DNA of 64,000 nt from Herbidospora solisilvae (GTDB taxonomy: Bacteria > Actinomycetota > Actinomycetes > Streptosporangiales > Streptosporangiaceae): NCBI RefSeq assembly GCF_009901565.1, contig NZ_WXEW01000001.1:806001-870000 (forward strand), in the 5' to 3' direction. Below the pieces are notes generated by a model. The model was not told the origin of the DNA. It searched no databases and was given only the letters and a program-made list of their open reading frames with translations. Numbering within the stretch: position 1 is the first letter of the stretch; each line of letters opens with the position of its first letter. Shown here one piece after another: positions 16,501-23,489 of the stretch. A program made the position numbers and the translations under genes.

Positions 16501-18920
16501 TCACCGCCACGGCGGGACGGGAGCCGGGTACCGCGACCGAGCTCCTCATCGCGGGCGTCTGGAAAGAGGTCCTCAACGTCGAGACCATCGGCGTCGACGA
16601 CGACTTCATGGCGCTGGGCGGCCACTCGCTGCTGCTCATCCGCATGATCGCCAAGCTCCGCCAGACGATGCCGGACAAGCCGATCAGCGTGGTCGACGCC
16701 CTGGCCAACCGGACCGTCGCGGCCCTGGCCGCGCTGGTCGACGGGCCCGCGGAGGAGGAGAAGGGCCTGCTGGTCCGGCTCACCAAGCCGATCGCCGCCC
16801 CGACCATGACCCTGGTCTGCGTGCCCTACGGCGGCGGCAGCGCGGTCGTCTACCAGGCGCTCGCCGACGCGCTGCCGAAGGGGATCGCGCTCCAGGCCGT
16901 CGCCCTCCCCGGGCACGAGCTCGGCGTCGACGAGGAGATCCTGCCCTTCGACGAGGCCGCCGAGCGGATCTGCGAGGAGATCCTCGCCAAGGTCAAGGGC
17001 CCGCTGGTGCTGTACGGCCACTGTGTCGGCAGCGCCCTCACGACCGAGATCGCTCGCCGCGTCGAAACGGCCGGCCGGGAGATCGACGCCGTCTACATCG
17101 CCGGCAGCTTCCCGTTCGCCGTCCCGACCAAGGGCCTGAGCGGCCTGCTGAACAAGCACTACTTCAACAACCGCAGGCTGCGGAACAACAACTCCGAGGC
17201 CAACTGGCTGCGCGCGATCGGCGCCGACCTCGACGGCCTGGGCGGGGAGGAGGTCGAGCGCATCGTCACCACCATGCGCTCCGACGCCAAGGCGGGCGAG
17301 GCGTACTTCACGAAACTGATCGACGAGGGCGCGACCCCGCTGACCGCCCCGGTCATCTCGATCGTCGGCAGCCGCGACCCGATCACCGACTTCTACGAGG
17401 AGCGCTACCGCGACTGGCACGTCACCGCCAGGACGACGGCGCTCGTGGTGATCGACGAGGCCGGCCACTACTTCCTGCGCTACCGCGCCGAGGAACTGGC
17501 GAGGATCGTCACCACCGTCCACACCGACCTCGACGGCCCCCACGCCGCCGAGACGTGGCGTAAGGAGGCGGTCTCCCGCGAAGCGCCGCCCGTCGAGGCG
17601 ACACTGGGCCGGTTCCTGCGGGTCGCCGCCGGCCAGACCGTGTCGATGGTCGGCACGGCCATGACCGAGTTCGCGGTGCCGATCTGGGCCTACCTGAAGA
17701 CCGGCTCACTGTTGCAGTTCAGCCTGTTCGCCATCATCGCGCTGGTGCCCGGCCTGGTGCTCTCGCCACTGGTCGGCGCGCTGGTCGACCGGAGCGACCG
17801 GCGCAGGGCGATGCTGATCGGCGACGGCGCCTGCCTCGGGCTGCAGGCGCTCATGCTGGGGCTGCTGCTCACCGACACCCTCCCGATGCCCGCGCTGTAC
17901 GGAATCCTCGTCCTGCTCAGCGTGGCGCTGACGGTGCAACGCCTGGCCTGGGCGTCGGCCGTGCCGCAACTGGCCCCCAAGCACTATCTCGGCCACGCCG
18001 GCGGCGTGCTCCAGCTCGGCAACGCGATCGGCCGCCTGATGGTCCCGCTGTTCGCGGTCGGGGTGCTGGCCGCGATCGGCCTGAACGGCATCCTGATCGC
18101 CAACGTCGTCTGCTACCTGTTCGCCGTCGGCGTCACCCTGTTCACGCCGTTCCCCAAGGCCATGGCCTGGACGCGCCGGGAGACGGTCGGGGCGGAGATC
18201 CGCAACGGCTTCCGCTACCTGTGGCGGCGGCCGGGCCTGCGGGCGATGGCCATCACCATGTTCGCCGTCAACTTCTTCCTGTTCACCGCGTTCACGATGA
18301 TCTCGCCGCTGGTGCTCTCGATGGGCGACCTGGGCGACACCGGGACCGTGGCCCTGGTCGCCGCCGCCGGGGCGGTGGCGGGCGGCTTCGTGATCTCGAT
18401 CTGGGGCGGCCCGCGCCGCCGCCGGATGTTCGGGATGCTCTCGGCCGTGGCCGTCGTGGCGCTCTTCGCCTTCTCGATGGGCCTGCGGCCGTGGTTGCCG
18501 CTGGTCGCGGTGGGGGCGGCCGGCATGGCGCTGTTCATGACGATCAGCGACGGCATCTGGATCACGATCATCCACTCGAAGGTGCCGCAGCGCTACCACG
18601 CCCGGGTGATCGCCATCAACCAGATGCTGGCCATGTCGACGCAGCCGATCGGCCTGGCCGTGCAGGCCTGGCTGGCCGGGCTGGTGTTCGTCCCGCTGCT
18701 GCGCGAGGACGGCGCGCTCGCCTCGACGGTCGGCGCCGTGATCGGCGTCGGCGAGGGGCGCGGCATCGGCCTGCTCTACCTGATCTGCGGCCTCGCCATG
18801 GCCGTCACGATCGTGATCGCACTGAGGCACCGGGCGCTCCGGAACTTCGACCGGGACACCCCGGACGCCGAACCCGACGATTTGGTCGGTCTCGCAGAAC
18901 TGAAGGGAACCTCCGCATGA
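13554..18920 (+). CDS. NRPS module C-A-T-TE fused to an MFS exporter
   Basis: 1788 residues from GTG 13554, which follows GAAAGG; an in-frame TTG at 13527 is an alternative. Order: condensation domain (about 40-470, active HHIAADG near 192), adenylation domain (about 485-1000, FTSGSTGKPKG and YGPTEAT), carrier (GGHSL, Ser1025), thioesterase (about 1075-1330) and a roughly 12-helix MFS_3 transporter (about 1350-1770, DRSDRRR loop). The ten specificity residues I read are D-L-P-K-V-A-E-V-G-K, close to the asparagine code DLTKLGEVGK. The TE elbow is GHCVG, so Cys1157 replaces the usual Ser; the Asp of GSRDP and His of AGHYF complete a triad. An N-terminal C domain implies an acyl donor in trans, perhaps the free carrier encoded next. 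The export domain probably couples release to efflux. First gene of the operon; CebR-type operator upstream. Confidence 0.92.
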   Translation: MAVTSTSTPESAPRSSLGGLSPARQAALARLLTARPKSPIPVVPRDQGPLACSFEQRQMWLGAQLDGVAPAPNATLGLRLDGPLDVPALTAALDALIARHESLRTVYATPGDQAAQVAGSSADVQAVSGDEPLQTVLDPFPMPLEFHGAPDQAEEITAEAVTRRFDLRTGPVVAATLIRLAEESHALLVVCHHIAADGWSMGILADELATLYREALAGEPGTLPELPVQYADYAAWSRAELTGETLERRTAYWRAALDGAPAVDLPVRRERPAPGGRRTNTNWSLLAPGTLAALQAAGGPGTTPFTALLAVFSMLLARYTGADGVTLATTNGGRRRRELEGVVGCFVNAVPIHGDLSGDPTFPEVAARIRTAVGGALSNPLPLSVLADAVDLKLPVSFSLRGFRDQRGDWPGLTASIWDHEVDHQGYELSLLVHLDGDVTGLDFTYRRDLLDDEVVDRMAGHYHHLAAQIAANPSATLAELDLVTPEERDTIFGTWNDSARPYPERALPLLLAEHRDSTATAVRFGGRDTSYAELHARANQIARRLLAEGVTPESTVGVLLDRSPDLIASLLGVWLAGAAYVPMDPAFPPQRIADMLETAGTALVLTERKYVSRFDGPTVVDVASIDGDTTPVDVAPDLDRLAYLIFTSGSTGKPKGVQVTHRGLVNHVWWAVEELASRGEGGAPLLGSVAFDLVVPNLWAPLVVGQAVTVLDQDFDMGELGELLSGHDFSFIKLTPGHLEVLGHQLDDARAAALAGVIVVAGEALPGSLADRWLEILGPGRLINEYGPTEATVGTCVYPVTHRQHHEVVPIGAPLPNMRMFVLDPHRRLLPAGVPGELYVGGVGVTRGYMNRPDLTAERFVEFEGERVYRTGDRVLWLPDGNVAFLGRFDDQVKIRGYRIELDEVRAALLDHPGVRDAVAAVHEERLVAYYVPVAEPVRGLDEHCALRLPEYMVPVVFTELDRMPLNANGKVDRKALPVPQVTATAGREPGTATELLIAGVWKEVLNVETIGVDDDFMALGGHSLLLIRMIAKLRQTMPDKPISVVDALANRTVAALAALVDGPAEEEKGLLVRLTKPIAAPTMTLVCVPYGGGSAVVYQALADALPKGIALQAVALPGHELGVDEEILPFDEAAERICEEILAKVKGPLVLYGHCVGSALTTEIARRVETAGREIDAVYIAGSFPFAVPTKGLSGLLNKHYFNNRRLRNNNSEANWLRAIGADLDGLGGEEVERIVTTMRSDAKAGEAYFTKLIDEGATPLTAPVISIVGSRDPITDFYEERYRDWHVTARTTALVVIDEAGHYFLRYRAEELARIVTTVHTDLDGPHAAETWRKEAVSREAPPVEATLGRFLRVAAGQTVSMVGTAMTEFAVPIWAYLKTGSLLQFSLFAIIALVPGLVLSPLVGALVDRSDRRRAMLIGDGACLGLQALMLGLLLTDTLPMPALYGILVLLSVALTVQRLAWASAVPQLAPKHYLGHAGGVLQLGNAIGRLMVPLFAVGVLAAIGLNGILIANVVCYLFAVGVTLFTPFPKAMAWTRRETVGAEIRNGFRYLWRRPGLRAMAITMFAVNFFLFTAFTMISPLVLSMGDLGDTGTVALVAAAGAVAGGFVISIWGGPRRRRMFGMLSAVAVVALFAFSMGLRPWLPLVAVGAAGMALFMTISDGIWITIIHSKVPQRYHARVIAINQMLAMSTQPIGLAVQAWLAGLVFVPLLREDGALASTVGAVIGVGEGRGIGLLYLICGLAMAVTIVIALRHRALRNFDRDTPDAEPDDLVGLAELKGTSA
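15067..15080. promoter_or_regulatory. Possible intragenic CebR-like site within the NRPS gene
   Basis: AGAGAGCGCTCCCT matches 11 of 14 positions of the perfect palindrome at 13428, including the central AGCGCTCCC. It lies in the linker between condensation and adenylation domains. It could act as a roadblock site for the same repressor or be coincidental in GC-rich coding DNA. Confidence 0.3.
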
Positions 18921-19240
18921 CCCCCACCGAATCCGCCGTCGCCGAGATCTGGACCGAGCTGCTCGGCCAGGCTCCGCCGTCGGTCGACGACGACTTCTTC
19001 GAACTCGGCGGCCAGTCGCTGACGATGGTCCAGTTCCTGGCCAGGGTGGAGGAGCAGTTCGGCGTCGAGTTACCCATCGACGTGCTGTTCGCGTCCGGGT
19101 TCACCGTCGCGGAGGCGTCCAAGGCGATCGACCAGGGCCGGATCGCGGCCGTCGACGACGACGAGCTGGCCGCCCTGCTCAAGCAGCTCGACGGCATGTC
19201 GGACGACGAGATCAACGAACTGCTCGCCGACAACGCATGA
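18917..19240 (+). CDS. Free-standing peptidyl/acyl carrier protein
   Basis: 107 residues, ATG overlapping the NRPS stop (ATGA). The phosphopantetheine attachment site is the Ser of FFELGGQSLTMVQF. Residues about 1-75 form a complete carrier domain. A C-terminal acidic tail (DDELAALLKQLDGMSDDEIN) looks like the short helical tails often seen at carrier/NRPS ends. Since the NRPS already has a carrier in its module, this second one probably holds another building block, for instance the acyl group offered to the condensation domain. It sits three genes ahead of E1/E2 dehydrogenase-like genes that could load it. Confidence 0.92.
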   Translation: MTPTESAVAEIWTELLGQAPPSVDDDFFELGGQSLTMVQFLARVEEQFGVELPIDVLFASGFTVAEASKAIDQGRIAAVDDDELAALLKQLDGMSDDEINELLADNA

Positions 19241-20457
19241 GAGTCCTGCTCGCCCAGAACATGTTCCACCTGCCCAGCCACGGCGGGGCGAACAAGTCCA
19301 ACCGGATCATGATGGAGCAGCTCGCGGCGCGCGGGCACGAGTGCCACGTCGTGGCGCCGATGAGCGGGGCGTTGCGGGCGACGTCCACCGACGACCATGT
19401 GAGCTATCTCAAGGGTCTCGGCGCGGAGGTGACGTCGGCCACGCCCGACGCGCTGGTCTACGAGTACAACGGGGTGCGGGCCCACGTGGTGACCCGGGCG
19501 TCGCTGCTCGCGAAGCGGATCGGCGAGGTGGCCGCCGAGGTCTCCCCCGACTGGACGCTGGTCCCGTCGGACGACCCGGGTCTGATCGTTCTCGGGGCCG
19601 CGCTCAGGGCGGCCCCGGAGCGGGTCGTCTACCTGGCGCACACGCTGCAGCAGCTGCCGTTCGGGCCCGGGGCGTTCTACCCGAGCGCGGCCGGGACCCG
19701 GATGGTGAAGCTGGCGGCCTCGGTCGTGGCGGTGAGCCAGGCCGCGGGGGCGTACCTGCAGAAGTGGGGCGACATCTCGTCCACGCTGATTTATCCGCAT
19801 ATTTACGGAGATCCGGCGGAGCTGCCCGGCGGGGACCTGATCACGATGATCAACCCGTGCGGCTACAAGGGCCTGAGCGTGCTCCTCGGCCTGGCCGACG
19901 CGCGGCCCGCCCTGCGGTTCCTCGCCGTGCCGACCTGGGGCACCACCGCCGACGACCTCGACGAGCTGAAGCGGCGGCCCAACATCGAGATCGGGCAGCC
20001 GTCCGACGACATCGACGACGTCCTGTCGCGGGCCAGGGTCCTGCTCATGCCCTCGCTCTGGGACGAGACCTTCGGGTACGCCTGTGTCGAGGCCATGGCC
20101 CGGGGCATCCCGGTGATCGCCAGCGCCGTCGGCGGCCTGTCGGAGGCCAAGCTCGGCGTGCCCTACTCGGTGCCGGTGCGCAGCATCGAACGCTACGAGT
20201 CGGTCGGCCAGGCCCGGCCCGTCCCGGTCGTCCCGGAGCAGGACCTCGGCCCCTGGCTGAACGCCCTCGACCCCGTCACGGGCGACGAGGCGCTGCACCG
20301 CCACCTGGCCCGCCGGTCGCGCAAGGCCGCGCTCGACTTCATCGGGTCGCTCGACGCCGGCGCCCTGGAAACCCACCTGACCGCCCTGCGCCCCAACCGC
20401 CGCCTCGCCGCGCTGGCCGCGCTGGCGGCGGCCCGCGCGAAGGAGTCCCAGTCATGA
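19237..20457 (+). CDS. GT4-family glycosyltransferase
   Basis: 406 residues; the ATG overlaps the carrier-protein stop. Begins MRVLLAQNMFHLPSHGGANK, a GT-B N-domain with a glycine-rich acceptor loop. The C-domain contains LLMPSLWDETFGYACVEAMARGIPVIAS, with the two glutamates of the GT4 EX7E motif binding the nucleotide-sugar. It is a retaining-type enzyme by family. Coupled translation with the carrier protein and E1 alpha means it belongs to the pathway; it most likely sugar-modifies the peptide or its acyl part. This is a second, unrelated fold family of glycosyltransferase in the cluster, besides the UGT at 11.8-13.0 kb. Confidence 0.88.
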   Translation: MRVLLAQNMFHLPSHGGANKSNRIMMEQLAARGHECHVVAPMSGALRATSTDDHVSYLKGLGAEVTSATPDALVYEYNGVRAHVVTRASLLAKRIGEVAAEVSPDWTLVPSDDPGLIVLGAALRAAPERVVYLAHTLQQLPFGPGAFYPSAAGTRMVKLAASVVAVSQAAGAYLQKWGDISSTLIYPHIYGDPAELPGGDLITMINPCGYKGLSVLLGLADARPALRFLAVPTWGTTADDLDELKRRPNIEIGQPSDDIDDVLSRARVLLMPSLWDETFGYACVEAMARGIPVIASAVGGLSEAKLGVPYSVPVRSIERYESVGQARPVPVVPEQDLGPWLNALDPVTGDEALHRHLARRSRKAALDFIGSLDAGALETHLTALRPNRRLAALAALAAARAKESQS

Positions 20458-21365
20458 TCGGAGCGGTGCGGGAACGCACCCTGACGCCCGTCTCGGAAGC
20501 CGACCTGTCGCGGATGTTGCGCATCCGCCACTTCGAGAAGGCCCTGCTGCGCCTGTTCGAACAGGGCCGCCTCAACGGCACCACGCACACCTGCCTCGGC
20601 CAGGAGCACGTGCCGGTCGCGGTCAGCGCCCTGCTGTCGCCCGACGACCACGTGTTCAGCAACCACCGGGGGCACGGCCACTTCCTGGCCCGCTACGACG
20701 AGCCGCACGCCCTGCTGGCCGAGATCACCGGCCGCGAGGGGGCGCTCTGCAACGGGGTGGGCGGCAGCCAGCACATCTACCACGAGCGGTTCCTGTCGAC
20801 CGGCGTCCAGGGCGAGTCGCTCCCGGTCGCGGTCGGGGTCGCGCTGAGGCACCGGCGGACCGGCGACGGGATCGCGTGCGCGTACATCGGCGACGGCACC
20901 TGGGGCGAGGGGTCGGTGTACGAGGCCCTCAACATGGCCCAGCTCTGGGGCGCCCCGCTGCTGGTCGTCGTCGAGCACAACCGGATCGCCCAGTCGACCC
21001 CCACCGAGGCGCAGCTGGCCGGGTCGATCGCGGGCCGCTGCGCCGGGTTCGGCGTGCGGCACGAACGTGTCGAGTCGGTCGACGTCAACGTGGTGCGCGG
21101 GGCGCTGGCGCCGCTGGTCGAGTACGTGCGGCGGGAGAAGCGCCCCGCGGTGTTCGAGGCGTCGGTGCACCGCGCCGGGCCGCACAGCAAGGGCGACGAC
21201 ACCCGGACCGCCGCCGAGCTCGCCGAGGCCGCCGCCGGCGACTGGTACGCCCACTACACGCGCGACTTCCCCGCCCAGGTGGCGGCGCTGGAGGAGATCG
21301 AGCGCGCGTTCGTCGACGCCGCGGTGGAGAACGTGCTGGCCCGGCCCCTGTCGGAGTGGTCATGA
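20454..21365 (+). CDS. Pyruvate-dehydrogenase-like E1 alpha subunit (ThDP-dependent)
   Basis: 303 residues, ATG overlapping the previous stop. The thiamine diphosphate/Mg motif is GDGTWGEGSVYEALNMAQ and ends at VVVEHN, about 30 residues later, as in E1 alpha proteins of PDH, acetoin and branched-chain dehydrogenases. HRGHGHFLARYDE and GGSQHIY fit the phosphorylation-loop and active-site regions. With the next two genes it forms an E1 alpha/E1 beta/E2 set. In a primary metabolic locus it would feed acyl-CoA formation, but inside this NRPS operon it more likely decarboxylates a 2-oxo acid or takes a C2 unit from a ketose to make an activated acyl group. Substrate is unknown. Confidence 0.93.
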   Translation: MIGAVRERTLTPVSEADLSRMLRIRHFEKALLRLFEQGRLNGTTHTCLGQEHVPVAVSALLSPDDHVFSNHRGHGHFLARYDEPHALLAEITGREGALCNGVGGSQHIYHERFLSTGVQGESLPVAVGVALRHRRTGDGIACAYIGDGTWGEGSVYEALNMAQLWGAPLLVVVEHNRIAQSTPTEAQLAGSIAGRCAGFGVRHERVESVDVNVVRGALAPLVEYVRREKRPAVFEASVHRAGPHSKGDDTRTAAELAEAAAGDWYAHYTRDFPAQVAALEEIERAFVDAAVENVLARPLSEWS

Positions 21366-22333
21366 GAGTCGCCGAACACCTGAACCGGTCGCTGCACACG
21401 CTGATGGAGAACGACCCGTCGGTCCACCTGCTGGGCGAGGACGTCTCCGATCCGTACGGCGGCGCGTTCAAGATCACCAAGGGCCTGTCGGACCGGTTCG
21501 GCCCCCGCGTGATGTCCACGCCCCTGTCCGAAGGGGGCATCGTCGGCGTCGGCGCCGGGCTGGCTCTGGCCGGCGACCGGGCCATCGTGGAGATCATGTT
21601 CGGCGACTTCGCCACGCTGGCCTTCGACCAGCTCGTGAACTTCGCGGCCAAGTCGACGACCATGTACGGCCGTCGGGTGGACGTGCCGCTGATCGTGCGC
21701 CTGCCCACCGGCGGACGCCGGGGCTACGGGCCGACGCACAGCCAGAGCCTGCAGAAGCACTTCATCGGCGTCCCGGGCCTGTCGGTGTACGAGATGAGCC
21801 CCTTCCACGACGCCGGGCGGCTGTTCACCGAGATCTTCGACAGCGGCAGGCCGGCCGTGTTCTTCGAGGACAAGGTCCTCTACACCAAGCCGATGCTGAG
21901 CGGCGGCGACGGCCTGCACACCTTCGAGGTGCGCGACGGCTGGGCGGTGATCCGGGCCGAGCGGGACACCGAGCACGTGCTGCTGGCCCCGGGCGGCCTC
22001 ACCGACCGCGCCCTGGCCGCCCTGCGCGACCTGCTGCTGGAGGACGAGATCGCCTGCACGCTGCTGGTCCCCGCCCGCCTCCACCCGCTCGACGTGACCC
22101 CGGTCGCCGACGTGCTCGCGGCGGCCAGGCGGGTGCACGTCGCGGAGGACGGCACCGCCGGCGGGACCTGGGGCGCCGAGGTGGCCCGGCTGCTGCACGA
22201 GCGGCTCTGGGGCCGGCTGACCGCGCCGATCACGCACATCTCGGCCCCCGACTCGATCATCCCGACGGCCGCGCACCTCGAGGCCCGCTGCACCGTCCAG
22301 CCCGCCGACATCCGAAGAGCCATCAACACATGA
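21362..22333 (+). CDS. Pyruvate-dehydrogenase-like E1 beta subunit
   Basis: 323 residues from the ATG at 21362, which overlaps the E1 alpha stop by 4 bp. Typical transketolase pyrimidine-domain features: LGEDVSDPYGGAFKITKGL, TPLSEGGIVGVGAGLAL (Glu contacting ThDP) and EIMFGDFATLAFDQLVNFAAKS. The C-terminal transketolase domain carries HVAEDGTAGGTWGAEV. Forms a heterotetramer with the preceding subunit by family. Same operon logic applies: three contiguous genes, each overlapping the next by 4 bp, so subunits are likely produced in fixed ratio. No E3 (lipoamide dehydrogenase) gene follows. Confidence 0.93.
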   Translation: MRVAEHLNRSLHTLMENDPSVHLLGEDVSDPYGGAFKITKGLSDRFGPRVMSTPLSEGGIVGVGAGLALAGDRAIVEIMFGDFATLAFDQLVNFAAKSTTMYGRRVDVPLIVRLPTGGRRGYGPTHSQSLQKHFIGVPGLSVYEMSPFHDAGRLFTEIFDSGRPAVFFEDKVLYTKPMLSGGDGLHTFEVRDGWAVIRAERDTEHVLLAPGGLTDRALAALRDLLLEDEIACTLLVPARLHPLDVTPVADVLAAARRVHVAEDGTAGGTWGAEVARLLHERLWGRLTAPITHISAPDSIIPTAAHLEARCTVQPADIRRAINT

Positions 22334-23415
22334 CCGAATTCCGCATTCCGAAGCTGAACAACAACGACGACAGCTACATCCTCGTGGAATGGCTCGCGGC
22401 CGACGGCCAGGAGGTGAAACAGGGCGACCCGCTGGTGGTCATCGAGACGTCGAAGACGGCGGAGGAACTGGAAAGCCCGGCCGACGGGACGCTGGTCATC
22501 CGGGTCCATTCCGGCGACTGCGCGCCGGGCGAGCTGATCGCCGCCATCGGCGCGGCGGTCGAGGTCGCCGAACCCGTCGTGCCGGAGGTGCCGCCGCTGG
22601 AGTCCGGGGAGATCGACGTCGTGATCACCCGCCCGGCCCAGGCCCTGATCGAGCGCCACGGCATCTCCCTCGACCGGGTGCGCGCGCTCGGCAAGAAGGT
22701 GATCAGGGCCGAGGACGTGGAGTCGCTGGCCGACCCGCGCGAGGTCGTCGAGCTGCCGAGGGCGCAGCGCCAGGCGGCCGACGTGGTCGTGTTGTCGCAC
22801 CAGACCATCCCGGCGGCGTTCACGGTGGTCAAGGCCGACGTGACCGACACCGCCAAGCTCACCCGCGACCTGTCCAAGCACGCCCGGACCCTGATCGGGC
22901 TGTCGGAACTGCTGGTCAAGGCCGTGGCCGACCAGCGGGCGGAGTTCCCGCACCTGTTCGCCACCTGGCTCGGCGACGGCCGGATCCGGCTCGCGGAGGG
23001 CTCACACGTCGGGGTCACCATCGACGTCGGCAAGGGCCTGTTCGTGCCGGTCGTCCGCGACGCGGACGTGCGTCCGCTCGACGCGGTGGCCCGGGAGCTC
23101 ATGGACTACCGGATGACCGCGCTGCGCGGCAGCTTCCGCGAACGGGACCTGGAGGGCGCCAACATCGCGGTCACGCTGCACAGCGAGGCGGGCGTGGAGT
23201 TCGCGATCCCGATCATCTACCCCGGCCACGTGGCGGCGCTGTCGCTCGCCTCGACGCAGCAGGAGGTCCAGCCGGGCGATGAAGGTTTCATGGTCCGCCA
23301 GACCGTGCGGATCGGGCTCGCCTTCGACCACCGCGTCGTGAACGGCCGGGACGCCGCGCTCTTCCTCGGAGCGGTCAAGCGGTTGCTGGAGGAACCGCGC
23401 AGATGGTTGGAATAA
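22330..23415 (+). CDS. Dihydrolipoamide acyltransferase (E2)-like protein
   Basis: 361 residues. Residues 1-75 form a lipoyl domain with the lipoylated Lys in VIETSKTAEELESPADG. A short peripheral-subunit-binding-like segment follows (RPAQALIERHGISLDRVRALGKKVIRAEDV, about 98-130), then the chloramphenicol-acetyltransferase-like catalytic domain ending in FDHRVVNGRDAALFL. The catalytic His is kept but the Asp of the standard HRVVDG is Asn here, which is unusual though seen in some paralogues. It should accept the acyl group from E1 on lipoamide and pass it to CoA or possibly to the carrier protein encoded upstream. ATG overlaps the E1 beta stop. Confidence 0.92.
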   Translation: MTEFRIPKLNNNDDSYILVEWLAADGQEVKQGDPLVVIETSKTAEELESPADGTLVIRVHSGDCAPGELIAAIGAAVEVAEPVVPEVPPLESGEIDVVITRPAQALIERHGISLDRVRALGKKVIRAEDVESLADPREVVELPRAQRQAADVVVLSHQTIPAAFTVVKADVTDTAKLTRDLSKHARTLIGLSELLVKAVADQRAEFPHLFATWLGDGRIRLAEGSHVGVTIDVGKGLFVPVVRDADVRPLDAVARELMDYRMTALRGSFRERDLEGANIAVTLHSEAGVEFAIPIIYPGHVAALSLASTQQEVQPGDEGFMVRQTVRIGLAFDHRVVNGRDAALFLGAVKRLLEEPRRWLE

Positions 23416-23489
23416 CGCGTCGTGGTGTATTTGTGCTGATGTCACTCAGCGCCGCCGGCGCCTGCGCCGCAGACCGACCGAGGAGAACC

